From an uncultured Selenomonadales bacterium (GTDB lineage: Bacteria > Bacillota > Negativicutes > Selenomonadales > Selenomonadaceae): a DNA stretch of 12,801 bases. The stretch is from assembly GCA_947165405.1 (NCBI GenBank), contig CAMVAG010000040.1:1-12801 (forward strand), given 5' to 3'. Under the pieces are notes generated by a model that saw nothing but the letters and a program-made list of their open reading frames with translations, searched no databases and was not told where the DNA came from. A program made the position numbers and the translations under genes. The stretch's first letter is position 1. Every line of letters begins with the position of its first letter. Positions 6,921 through 12,801 of this stretch are shown here, piece after piece.

Positions 6921-6949
6921 TTGCCAACGTCAAAGACAGGTGATAAACT
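6921..6949 (+). promoter_or_regulatory. Predicted sigma-70 promoter of the diguanylate cyclase gene
   Basis: TTGCCA (6921-6926) and TAAACT (6944-6949) are separated by 17 bases, with 5 of 6 and 4 of 6 matches to the consensus. Transcription would start near 6956, giving a leader of about 20 bases that contains the GAGGAG ribosome binding site. It lies back to back with the mnmA promoter. Confidence 0.5.
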
Positions 6950-6977
6950 GCAATAAAAAATGATTGAGGAGAAAATC

Positions 6978-8000
6978 ATGCAGGACAAAATGTTTTTGAT
7001 TCACAGAGAAATTTTGCATGACATTTCCGCCGGCGTGGTTTATGTTCAAAAAGGAAAGATTTCGTACGTCAATCCGGCGACATTGGAAATTCTCGATAAG
7101 AAAGAATCCGAGCTGGTCAATAAAACTTTTGCGGAAGCTTTTTTTGAACACAGCGAAAACGACGACTTTAATCAAATAATTTTGGAAGTCATTTACGATT
7201 CAAATCACAAGCACGAAAAAATTGTGCAATACTTCACCGGCGCGGAGATTAAATATCTGCAAATAAGGACTTCGTTGTTAAAGTTTAATTCCAAGCCGCA
7301 AGGGATAATAATTTTGATTAACGACGTTACCGAGCTGATGAAACTTCGCGGCATTGCTCTCGACTTGGAAAAAATTAAAGAGATAAATCGTCAATTGAGC
7401 ACGTCACGAGATTTTTACAAGCGCAACGCCGAAATTGACAAGCTCACCGCGCTTTTGAATAAAATCACTTTCGAAAATATTTGTTCCGAATACATTGAAG
7501 CCCTCGCGGAAGATAAATCGGCGGCTCTTTTCGTCATTGACCTCGACCACTTCAAAGAAGCCAACGACACGCACGGGCATCAATTCGGCGATTTAATTTT
7601 AAAAACGTTCGCCGATAAACTTCAAAAGATTTTTGAATCGGAAGATTTGATTGGCAGGTTCGGCGGCGATGAATTTGTTGTGCTGATGAAAAATATTCGT
7701 GACGCGGAAGACGTATCGGAAAAAGCCGAAGCGATTTTAAAAATGGCGACCGATTTAAATTTTCCCGGCAAGGAATTAAATCTTTCTGCGAGCGTCGGCA
7801 TTTCGATTTTCAACGGCTCGAAAAAAAATTACTCGGAAATTTTTTCGACGGCGGATAAATCGGTTTATGTTGTTAAAACTCAAGGGCGGAACGGTTTCAG
7901 CATAAACGGGCAAAAAAAATCCCGCCGATTGAGCGGGAAAGATAATTCGATTAATCAAAGCGGCGTCTCCTGTTCCAATCTGGGCTTGGGTAATTCGTAA
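6978..8000 (+). CDS. PAS-GGDEF diguanylate cyclase
   Basis: This 340-residue cytoplasmic protein is predicted to make cyclic di-GMP from two GTP. A PAS-like sensor domain spans about 13-120 (ISAGVVYVQKGKISYVNPA, ending ILINDVTEL). A short helical linker follows, then a GGDEF domain at about 150-310 with DKLTALLNK (154-162) and an intact RFGGDEF (227-233). The inhibitory RxxD motif is missing: the residue in the Arg place is Glu (220). No membrane segment is seen. I chose the ATG at 6978 because GAGGAG lies six bases before it; an in-frame ATG at 6960 lies upstream of that site. The last 28 or so residues lie beyond the normal domain end, are encoded by the vanW-gene terminator and overlap that gene by 46 bases, so the true C-terminus is in doubt. 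Confidence 0.88.
   Translation: MQDKMFLIHREILHDISAGVVYVQKGKISYVNPATLEILDKKESELVNKTFAEAFFEHSENDDFNQIILEVIYDSNHKHEKIVQYFTGAEIKYLQIRTSLLKFNSKPQGIIILINDVTELMKLRGIALDLEKIKEINRQLSTSRDFYKRNAEIDKLTALLNKITFENICSEYIEALAEDKSAALFVIDLDHFKEANDTHGHQFGDLILKTFADKLQKIFESEDLIGRFGGDEFVVLMKNIRDAEDVSEKAEAILKMATDLNFPGKELNLSASVGISIFNGSKKNYSEIFSTADKSVYVVKTQGRNGFSINGQKKSRRLSGKDNSINQSGVSCSNLGLGNS
7912..7938 (-). terminator. Intrinsic terminator of the VanW-family gene
   Basis: On the minus strand a six-pair stem TCCCGC / GCGGGA (7938-7933 and 7925-7920) with a seven-base loop is followed directly by eight U (7919-7912). It starts 17 bases after the VanW stop. On the plus strand the eight A precede the hairpin and no T run follows it, so it should act only on the minus strand. 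It lies inside the 3' end of the diguanylate cyclase reading frame. Confidence 0.85.
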
Positions 8001-9244
8001 ACGTCGGTGTGCAAAAATTCGCTCTTGATAACGTCGTTGCCGCTGTACCACACGCGATAAATCGACGGTCGCATATCCGAGCCCTCGCGTTCGATTGCAA
8101 TATCCGCGCCGCCCAAGTCCGCCTTCGTGCCGAGAACGTAAACGCTCAAAGTCGAGCCGTAAGCCTCCGCGATAAGATAGACGTTGTGCGGAAAATCATT
8201 TCGGAATTTGAAATCAAGATAGCCGTCGGCGACGGTGGCATCTCTGCCGGGCGCGACGTAGGTCGATTGATAGAAATGCGGCGTGCGTTCGGTGGGAGTG
8301 AGTCCCGCCAAAAGCACAGCGTTGTAAAGAGTCGAGCTGACTTGACAGACACCGCCGCCGTAATCTTCGGCAGGTCGTCCGTTGATAATCACGCCCGCGA
8401 CTTTGTAGCCGTTTCCCCAAGTGCGTTCGCCGACCGTGTCATTAAAAGAAAACGTCCAGCTGCTTTTCACGAGCTTATCGGTAATGGCGTTTGCGGCAAG
8501 CCAAATGTTGTCGCCTCTGTCGCCGGGATAATAATAAGTGCTGAAAGAGCCGATAACCGAATCTATGGCGGCAATGTCCTCCGTCGTTATGAAAGGTTGA
8601 ATGTCTTCGGGCTTCAAGTCGATTATACCCGTCGGTAAGTTGAGCGTCGTAAGCGGGGCTTTCAAATTCTCGGCAAGTTCTGCGGTGTTCAATCTCTTAC
8701 CGATGACGCCGGGAATTTTTTCAATCACGTCGCCCGAAAATCTGCAAACGGCATTGACGGGGTCGCGATTAATATGTGCGGCGATTTCGGAAAGTTTTTC
8801 GTCGAGGAGCGTTGAATCGTATTCGGCATTGAGTTTTACATTGCGCCCGTTGAGCACGCAACGAATTTGTTCGTTGAAGTTGCCGATTGTCGAGCCGCCG
8901 CGCCCGTAGCCGAAAGCCTCTTGCGTCGCCTTGTCGACCAGCGGTGTCAAATTAATTTCTTCGGGTGTGATAACAAATTCTTCGCCCTCGTAGCGAAAAG
9001 TGAGCTTATGCATTTTCTGCGCGGCAACGTTCGTGAAAAATTTTTCTGCCGCAGTCTTGGTCATGCCGCCGATTGGTTGACCTTCCGAACTTACACCCGG
9101 TACAATTTTATTTCCGTCCGCCACCGAATTTGAAACTGCCAATGAACCGACGCCGACGACCGCCACCGTCGCCGCCACAATCGCCGCGCCTTTTGTCGAG
9201 AGAAAATTTTTAATGTTGAACTTTTCCACTTCAGAAGTCTCCAC
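7955..9244 (-). CDS. VanW-family membrane-anchored cell-wall protein
   Basis: This 429-residue protein has an N-terminal signal anchor (hydrophobic about 19-38), so most of it should face the periplasm or wall. Next comes a region starting GVSSEGQPIGGMT (50-62), as in proteins with a predicted peptidoglycan-binding domain before VanW. The VanW domain covers about 235-370 with FSFND (266-270), the hallmark GGGVCQVSSTLYNA (297-310) and FPHNVYL (351-357). VanW was first noted in vancomycin-resistance clusters, but its biochemical role is unknown and most homologues are not resistance genes; no van genes are seen here. The start is a GTG at 9244 with GGAGG ten bases upstream. It has its own promoter and terminator, so it forms a single-gene unit. 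Confidence 0.9.
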   Translation of the reverse strand: METSEVEKFNIKNFLSTKGAAIVAATVAVVGVGSLAVSNSVADGNKIVPGVSSEGQPIGGMTKTAAEKFFTNVAAQKMHKLTFRYEGEEFVITPEEINLTPLVDKATQEAFGYGRGGSTIGNFNEQIRCVLNGRNVKLNAEYDSTLLDEKLSEIAAHINRDPVNAVCRFSGDVIEKIPGVIGKRLNTAELAENLKAPLTTLNLPTGIIDLKPEDIQPFITTEDIAAIDSVIGSFSTYYYPGDRGDNIWLAANAITDKLVKSSWTFSFNDTVGERTWGNGYKVAGVIINGRPAEDYGGGVCQVSSTLYNAVLLAGLTPTERTPHFYQSTYVAPGRDATVADGYLDFKFRNDFPHNVYLIAEAYGSTLSVYVLGTKADLGGADIAIEREGSDMRPSIYRVWYSGNDVIKSEFLHTDVYELPKPRLEQETPL

Positions 9245-9275
9245 AAAAATTTCGCCTCCATATTTTATTCAGTTT

Positions 9276-9304
9276 ATTATACCCGAAAAAAATTTTTTTA
9301 TCAA
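9276..9304 (-). promoter_or_regulatory. Predicted sigma-70 promoter of the VanW-family gene
   Basis: On the minus strand TTGATA (9304-9299) and a perfect TATAAT (9281-9276) are separated by 17 bases. The -35 element overlaps the stop codon of the Wzt-like gene. The spacer holds A7T7 (9286-9299, running one base into the -35), a symmetric tract likely to be stiff or bent. Confidence 0.75.
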
Positions 9305-10659
9305 ATATTTTTCGTATCGACGCGGCGAACGGTTAAATCGTTGTGCCAATGAACGTAGCCGCCCGACAAACTCAAATAGGCGTTCGGGCTGACGACTTGG
9401 AATTGAATTGCGCAGGGAATGAAGTCACACATTTCAACGGAGCTTAAAGTTTCGTCGACGGGCGAGGAAATGACGCAGGCAATATCGTAAAGCTCTTGCC
9501 GCAATTCGACTTTGAATTTCCAATCGATGACGTAGACCTCGCCCGCGCTGCCGTCGACGATAGCCTTTGTGTCGTTGAAGCGCGAATCGGTGTAAACCAA
9601 ATCAATGCCTGTTGCGTTGCGAATGTGATAGCCCATGCCGAGAAACGGAATATATTTTTTGAAACGGACAATCATGCGCAAGATAACTTCCTGCCCGAAG
9701 ATAACCTCGTTGATGAGTTCGCCGCCCAAGTTGAGGAGCTGAACATTTTCGAAGACCGCTCGACCGTCGCCGCCGCGCTGATAGGTTGCGTTCTTCATGA
9801 AAATATCTCTGCCGCGTTCGAGACTTTCGACGGAAAAATTTTCTTCGTCGAAATTTTTTTTGTCGCCGCGCAGATTATCGGCAAGATTGTTTTGAAATTG
9901 CGCTTGGGCTCCCGTCAATTCGCCGCGTGATTCGACGAGCATGTTCCGATAAACTTCAACGACTTCTTTGGCGGGCGCGTCCATTAAAATTTTTCCGTTC
10001 TGCATGAGGAAAGCCCGTTCGCAAAGATTTTTCACGGCAAAAGTATCGTGGCTGACGAAAATAACCGTGACGCCGCCTTGAATCATCGAACGCATTTTAT
10101 CCATGCACTTGCTTTGAAAGAATGCGTCGCCGACACTCAAAGCCTCGTCGACAATCAAAATATCCGGCTCGACGAAGGCATTGACGGCGAAGGCAAGGCG
10201 TGCGAACATGCCCGACGAATAAGTTTTGACGGGTTGATTAATGAAGTCGCCGATGTCCGCGAAGGCGATAATGTCATCAATCTTGGCGTCCATAGTCTCG
10301 CGGCTGTGCCCGATTAAAAGTCCGTTCATGTAAATGTTTTCGACGCCGGTCATTTCGGGATTGAAGCCCGCGCCGAGTTCCAACAGCGAGGCAATTCTTC
10401 CGTTGACTTCCAAAGTGCCGCCGCTGGGAGTGAGGACGCCCGTAATAATTTTCAGCAGCGTCGACTTGCCCGCACCGTTCTTGCCGACAAGCCCGATATT
10501 TTCGCCGCGCCGTATCTCAAATGAAATATCATTGAGCGCGTAAAAATCTCGGCTGTATCTTTTGTGGAAAGGGTGGAACGTCTCCTTTAGCCGGTCGATG
10601 TCCTTGTCGTAGATTTTATAAATTTTTGTGAGGTGCTCCGCTTTGATTGCAACGCTCAA
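9301..10659 (-). CDS. Wzt-like polysaccharide ABC transporter ATPase
   Basis: This 452-residue protein belongs to the Wzt/RfbE/TagH group, which energises export of O-antigen, teichoic-acid-like or other surface glycans through a Wzm-type permease. The ATPase domain (about 1-240) shows Walker A GKNGAGKST (60-68), ELGAGFNPEMTG (94-105) as in polysaccharide exporters, signature YSSGM (147-151), Walker B ILIVDEAL (167-174) and a switch His at 204. The C-terminal extension (about 300-452) has the length and character of the Wzt carbohydrate-binding domain, which recognises the terminal modification of the glycan. The TTG at 10659 is preceded by AAGGAG at eight bases. It lies 12 bases after the chemoreceptor gene. 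No Wzm permease is in the window. Confidence 0.88.
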   Translation of the reverse strand: MSVAIKAEHLTKIYKIYDKDIDRLKETFHPFHKRYSRDFYALNDISFEIRRGENIGLVGKNGAGKSTLLKIITGVLTPSGGTLEVNGRIASLLELGAGFNPEMTGVENIYMNGLLIGHSRETMDAKIDDIIAFADIGDFINQPVKTYSSGMFARLAFAVNAFVEPDILIVDEALSVGDAFFQSKCMDKMRSMIQGGVTVIFVSHDTFAVKNLCERAFLMQNGKILMDAPAKEVVEVYRNMLVESRGELTGAQAQFQNNLADNLRGDKKNFDEENFSVESLERGRDIFMKNATYQRGGDGRAVFENVQLLNLGGELINEVIFGQEVILRMIVRFKKYIPFLGMGYHIRNATGIDLVYTDSRFNDTKAIVDGSAGEVYVIDWKFKVELRQELYDIACVISSPVDETLSSVEMCDFIPCAIQFQVVSPNAYLSLSGGYVHWHNDLTVRRVDTKNI

Positions 10660-10671
10660 AATTTTTTCTCC

Positions 10672-12357
10672 TTACAATTTGAATTGAGCAACTTCGCCGT
10701 GCATGTCGTTTGCAAGTTCGGAAAGAGTTTTGCTCGCGTCGGCAACTTCCTGCATCGTAGCCGTTTGCTCTTGCGTCGCCGCTCTGACGGAAGAGGCATT
10801 GTCGCTCGAACGAATTGCAATTTCTTTGACGTGCTCGACCGCCGAAATAATTTCCTTGTTGCTCGCGTCGACGGCGATAATATCTTCAAGACTTTTGGCA
10901 ACGTTCGTGTTGAGTTTCGCCGCTTGAGTTTCAATCCCGACAAAAGCCGCGCCCGTCTCCGCAACAGATTGAATGCCGTCTTTGACGCTTTGATTGCCAA
11001 GTTCGATTGATTCGACGGCGGAATTTGTATCGGCTTGAACGGTGGCGATAAGCTTTGCAATTTTATCCGATGCCTCGCCCGATTGTTCGGCAAGCTTACG
11101 AACCTCTTCCGCAACGACCGCGAAGCCTCGACCTTGTTCACCGGCACGCGCCGCCTCGATTGCCGCGTTCAATGCCAAAAGATTCGTCTGACCTGCAATG
11201 CCCGAAATTGTCCCGACAATCTGCCCGATTTCATCCGAACGCCTGCCGAGTTCGCCGATAACCTGCGCCGAAGAGCTGACTTGTTCCGCGATATTTTTCA
11301 TGACGGCAATGGCAACGTCGACTTTCTCTTTGCCGAGTGTCGCGTTGTTCGCGCTGTCGAGGGCGATTTGTTCCATGTCCTTAGCCGTTGCGCGCAAGTC
11401 GTCCATTCGTTCGTGCATGTCTTGAATTTTTTCTTCAAGCTTGCCGATTGTCTTTTCCTGTTCGGCGGTGCCGCTTGACAAAACTTCCATGCTCTGCGCG
11501 ACGAGGTTAATCGATTCGTTTGTTTGTTGAGTGCCGGCAGTAAGTTCTTCGCTTGAGGCCACGACGCGTTCCGAACACTCCGCGATTTTCGTCAAAAGAT
11601 TTTTGAGGCGAATCTTCATATCGTTGACGCTCTCCGACAAAGCTCCGAGTTCGTCGTCCGATTTAATTTCCAAGTCATTAATTCGCAAGTTGCCGCCGGA
11701 AATTTTTTTCATCGCGCCGCCGACTTCCTCGATTTGCCTGACCATTTTGCCGATAAAAAAATTCGACGCCAAGCCGCAAAGAATCACAATCACGACGACC
11801 GCCAATGCAATCGACAAAATCAAATTATCGGTGACCGCGTCCATTTCGTGAACGCTGATACCGACGAAGAGCATCCCGATTGTTTTGCCCGTCGCGTCTT
11901 TAATCGGTTGATAAGCAGCGTAGTGGTCTTCGCCCATGACAGACGCCTTGCCGACAAAAAATTTTCCTTGAGTTATTACGTTGTCAATGACGGCTTCGGA
12001 GGCCTTCGTGCCGACTTGCCGATTGCCTGCAGAATCTTTGACGGTCGTTATAACGCGGGTGTCGCCGTTGAAAATCGTGACCTTGCCGTTACAAATGTTG
12101 CTTAAAAAATCGGCGATTTCGTTCACGCCGTCAATCTGTTGCGCGCCTTTGAAAAGAATTCCGTTTTGCAAATGCCAATCGCCGTAGTAGCGATTGTTTA
12201 CAATTTCCGTGAGCGATTGAACATCGGCGGCGGCTTTCATTTCCAGAGCTTTGGCGAAACCTTCTTCCGCACGAAAGTAGCCGATGATTCCCATGAGCAC
12301 ACACGCGACAATTACAATCGCATTGACTGCCAAAATCGATTTGGTCTTCAGACCCAT
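10672..12357 (-). CDS. Methyl-accepting chemotaxis protein with a Cache-type sensor
   Basis: This 561-residue inner-membrane chemoreceptor has TM1 (about 8-27) and an extracytoplasmic domain (about 30-175) resembling a single Cache domain, with YYGDWHLQNGILFKG and GKFFVGKASVMGEDHYAAYQPI typical of that group. TM2 is at about 178-200, followed by HAMP (about 201-255) and a long signalling coiled coil with the conserved hairpin tip (about 376-426, including NLLALNAAIEAARAG and RGFAVVAEEVRKLAEQS). It would pass ligand signals to CheA/CheW and so to the flagellar motor or another output. The ligand is unknown; related domains often bind small organic acids. The ATG at 12357 follows AGAAGGTG. No C-terminal pentapeptide for CheR is seen. 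It has a strong promoter and probably shares a transcript with the Wzt-like gene. Confidence 0.93.
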   Translation of the reverse strand: MGLKTKSILAVNAIVIVACVLMGIIGYFRAEEGFAKALEMKAAADVQSLTEIVNNRYYGDWHLQNGILFKGAQQIDGVNEIADFLSNICNGKVTIFNGDTRVITTVKDSAGNRQVGTKASEAVIDNVITQGKFFVGKASVMGEDHYAAYQPIKDATGKTIGMLFVGISVHEMDAVTDNLILSIALAVVVIVILCGLASNFFIGKMVRQIEEVGGAMKKISGGNLRINDLEIKSDDELGALSESVNDMKIRLKNLLTKIAECSERVVASSEELTAGTQQTNESINLVAQSMEVLSSGTAEQEKTIGKLEEKIQDMHERMDDLRATAKDMEQIALDSANNATLGKEKVDVAIAVMKNIAEQVSSSAQVIGELGRRSDEIGQIVGTISGIAGQTNLLALNAAIEAARAGEQGRGFAVVAEEVRKLAEQSGEASDKIAKLIATVQADTNSAVESIELGNQSVKDGIQSVAETGAAFVGIETQAAKLNTNVAKSLEDIIAVDASNKEIISAVEHVKEIAIRSSDNASSVRAATQEQTATMQEVADASKTLSELANDMHGEVAQFKL

Positions 12358-12388
12358 CAGCGAACACCTTCTTTAAAACATTTTTGGT

Positions 12389-12417
12389 ATTCTATCAAAT
12401 TATCTGCGCGGTGTAAA
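12389..12417 (-). promoter_or_regulatory. Predicted sigma-70 promoter of the chemoreceptor gene
   Basis: On the minus strand TTTACA (12417-12412) and TAGAAT (12394-12389) are separated by 17 bases, each matching 5 of 6 consensus bases. The AT-rich tract just upstream (about 12415-12427) could serve as an UP element. It does not fit a sigma-28 flagellar promoter. Confidence 0.65.
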
Positions 12418-12493
12418 AATTTTTTTGCGGCGAGAGTAAAGTTTAATTGCAGGGGAAAAATATTCGATAAACTTTCGAGAGAGGTGAGGCAAA

Positions 12494-12801
12494 ATGGCAA
12501 ACAACGTAAACATGATAATGATGGCACCGAATCAAACGGCCTCGTCGCCGCGAACAGTTTCGCAGAGCACACAGCCGAGATATAGAGCCGCAAACCGAAC
12601 GCAAGCAAGGACGCCTTCGCGACCGGGAGGAAAAAATTTCGGCGCGACGCTCAATGAAATACACGCAAAGCTTGACGAGATTAAACAGGGCGTCCAAGAT
12701 TTGAAAGAGGCTCAAGAGGAATTGCCGCAAGTTGAATCGGACACACCCGACGAGGTTAAAGAAATTCCGCAAGACTTGAAAGACACTCAAGAGGAATTGC
12801 C
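12494..12801 (+). CDS. Unrecognised charged repeat protein, 5' part only
   Basis: An open frame runs from the ATG at 12494 to the right edge without a stop, giving 102 residues. AGGTGAGG lies four bases upstream. The first 50 residues are low in hydrophobics and rich in Asn, Gln, Thr, Arg and Pro (MANNVNMIMMAPNQTASS). Then comes a helical, acidic region with a repeat: QDLKEAQEELP begins at codon 68 and QDLKDTQEELP at codon 93, exactly 25 residues later. No signal peptide is seen. A coiled-coil or extended cytoplasmic protein is likely. It is transcribed divergently from the chemoreceptor. A flagellar or chemotaxis accessory role is possible from position alone, but I do not recognise the family. 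Confidence 0.7.
   Translation, partial: MANNVNMIMMAPNQTASSPRTVSQSTQPRYRAANRTQARTPSRPGGKNFGATLNEIHAKLDEIKQGVQDLKEAQEELPQVESDTPDEVKEIPQDLKDTQEEL
12695..12801 (+). repeat. 75-base direct repeat unit in the right-edge gene
   Basis: A 32-base segment at 12695-12726 recurs at 12770-12801 with only a few mismatches, a period of 75 bases (25 codons). The second copy runs to the window edge, so more copies may follow. Confidence 0.7.

Noticed and set aside
8009..8638. 209-codon plus-strand frame opposite the VanW gene
   Set aside because: Composition is rich in Arg and Ala as expected for an antisense shadow, with no start signal or family.
7955..9244. Vancomycin resistance locus
   Set aside because: Only a VanW-family protein is present; no vanHAX-type or regulatory genes are seen, and VanW homologues are widespread without resistance.
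12437..12470. TAAAGTTT followed by CGATAA, suggesting a sigma-28 flagellar promoter
   Set aside because: The gap between TAAAGTTT and TTCGATAA is 18 bases, against about 11 in the consensus.
12443..12790. 115-codon minus-strand frame with hydrophobic segments at the right edge
   Set aside because: It is the complement of the charged repeat region of the plus-strand gene, which has a good ribosome binding site; the hydrophobicity is a mirror of Lys/Glu/Gln codons.

Overview
The window looks like chromosome from a diderm Firmicute, most likely of the Negativicutes (Selenomonas-like). This is inference. Strong AAGGAGG-type ribosome binding sites, frequent TTG/GTG starts and a VanW-family wall protein point to Firmicutes. 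A MacB-type exporter, a Wzt-type O-antigen ATPase and a set of minor pseudopilins point to a cell with an outer membrane. Base composition is moderate, with many AAAATTTT-type tracts.

Layout. (1) Positions 1-3182, + strand: the tail of a possible upstream gene, a MacB/LolD-type ABC ATPase, a family 2 glycosyltransferase, and the MacB/FtsX-type permease that pairs with the ATPase. The glycosyltransferase sits between the two transporter subunits and carries a run of ten G near its start, a classic form of phase-variable switch. (2) Positions 3186-6849, - strand: mnmA (tRNA 2-thiolation), ftsE without ftsX, then four tightly packed small genes with prepilin-like N-termini in the order H/FimT, I/PilV, J/PilW, K/PilX. 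This is a minor-pilin operon that meets the MacB permease gene tail to tail. (3) Positions 6978-8000, + strand: a PAS-GGDEF diguanylate cyclase, transcribed divergently from mnmA. (4) Positions 7955-12357, - strand: a chemoreceptor (MCP), a Wzt-like ATPase in the same operon, and a VanW-family membrane-anchored protein with its own promoter and a clear intrinsic terminator. That terminator lies inside the 3' end of the diguanylate cyclase gene. (5) Position 12494 to the right edge, + strand: the start of an unrecognised charged protein with a 25-residue repeat.

Most genes concern the cell envelope or surface behaviour: export, glycosylation, pili, wall, chemotaxis and c-di-GMP. No RNA gene, insertion sequence, CRISPR array or prophage gene was seen. 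I did not find a clearly new multi-gene system. The strongest leads are the poly-G tract in the glycosyltransferase, the linkage of orphan ftsE to a minor-pilin set, the Wzt-like ATPase behind a chemoreceptor, and the odd 3' end of the diguanylate cyclase gene. Start codons were re-chosen from ribosome binding sites, so several genes are shorter than their longest open frame.
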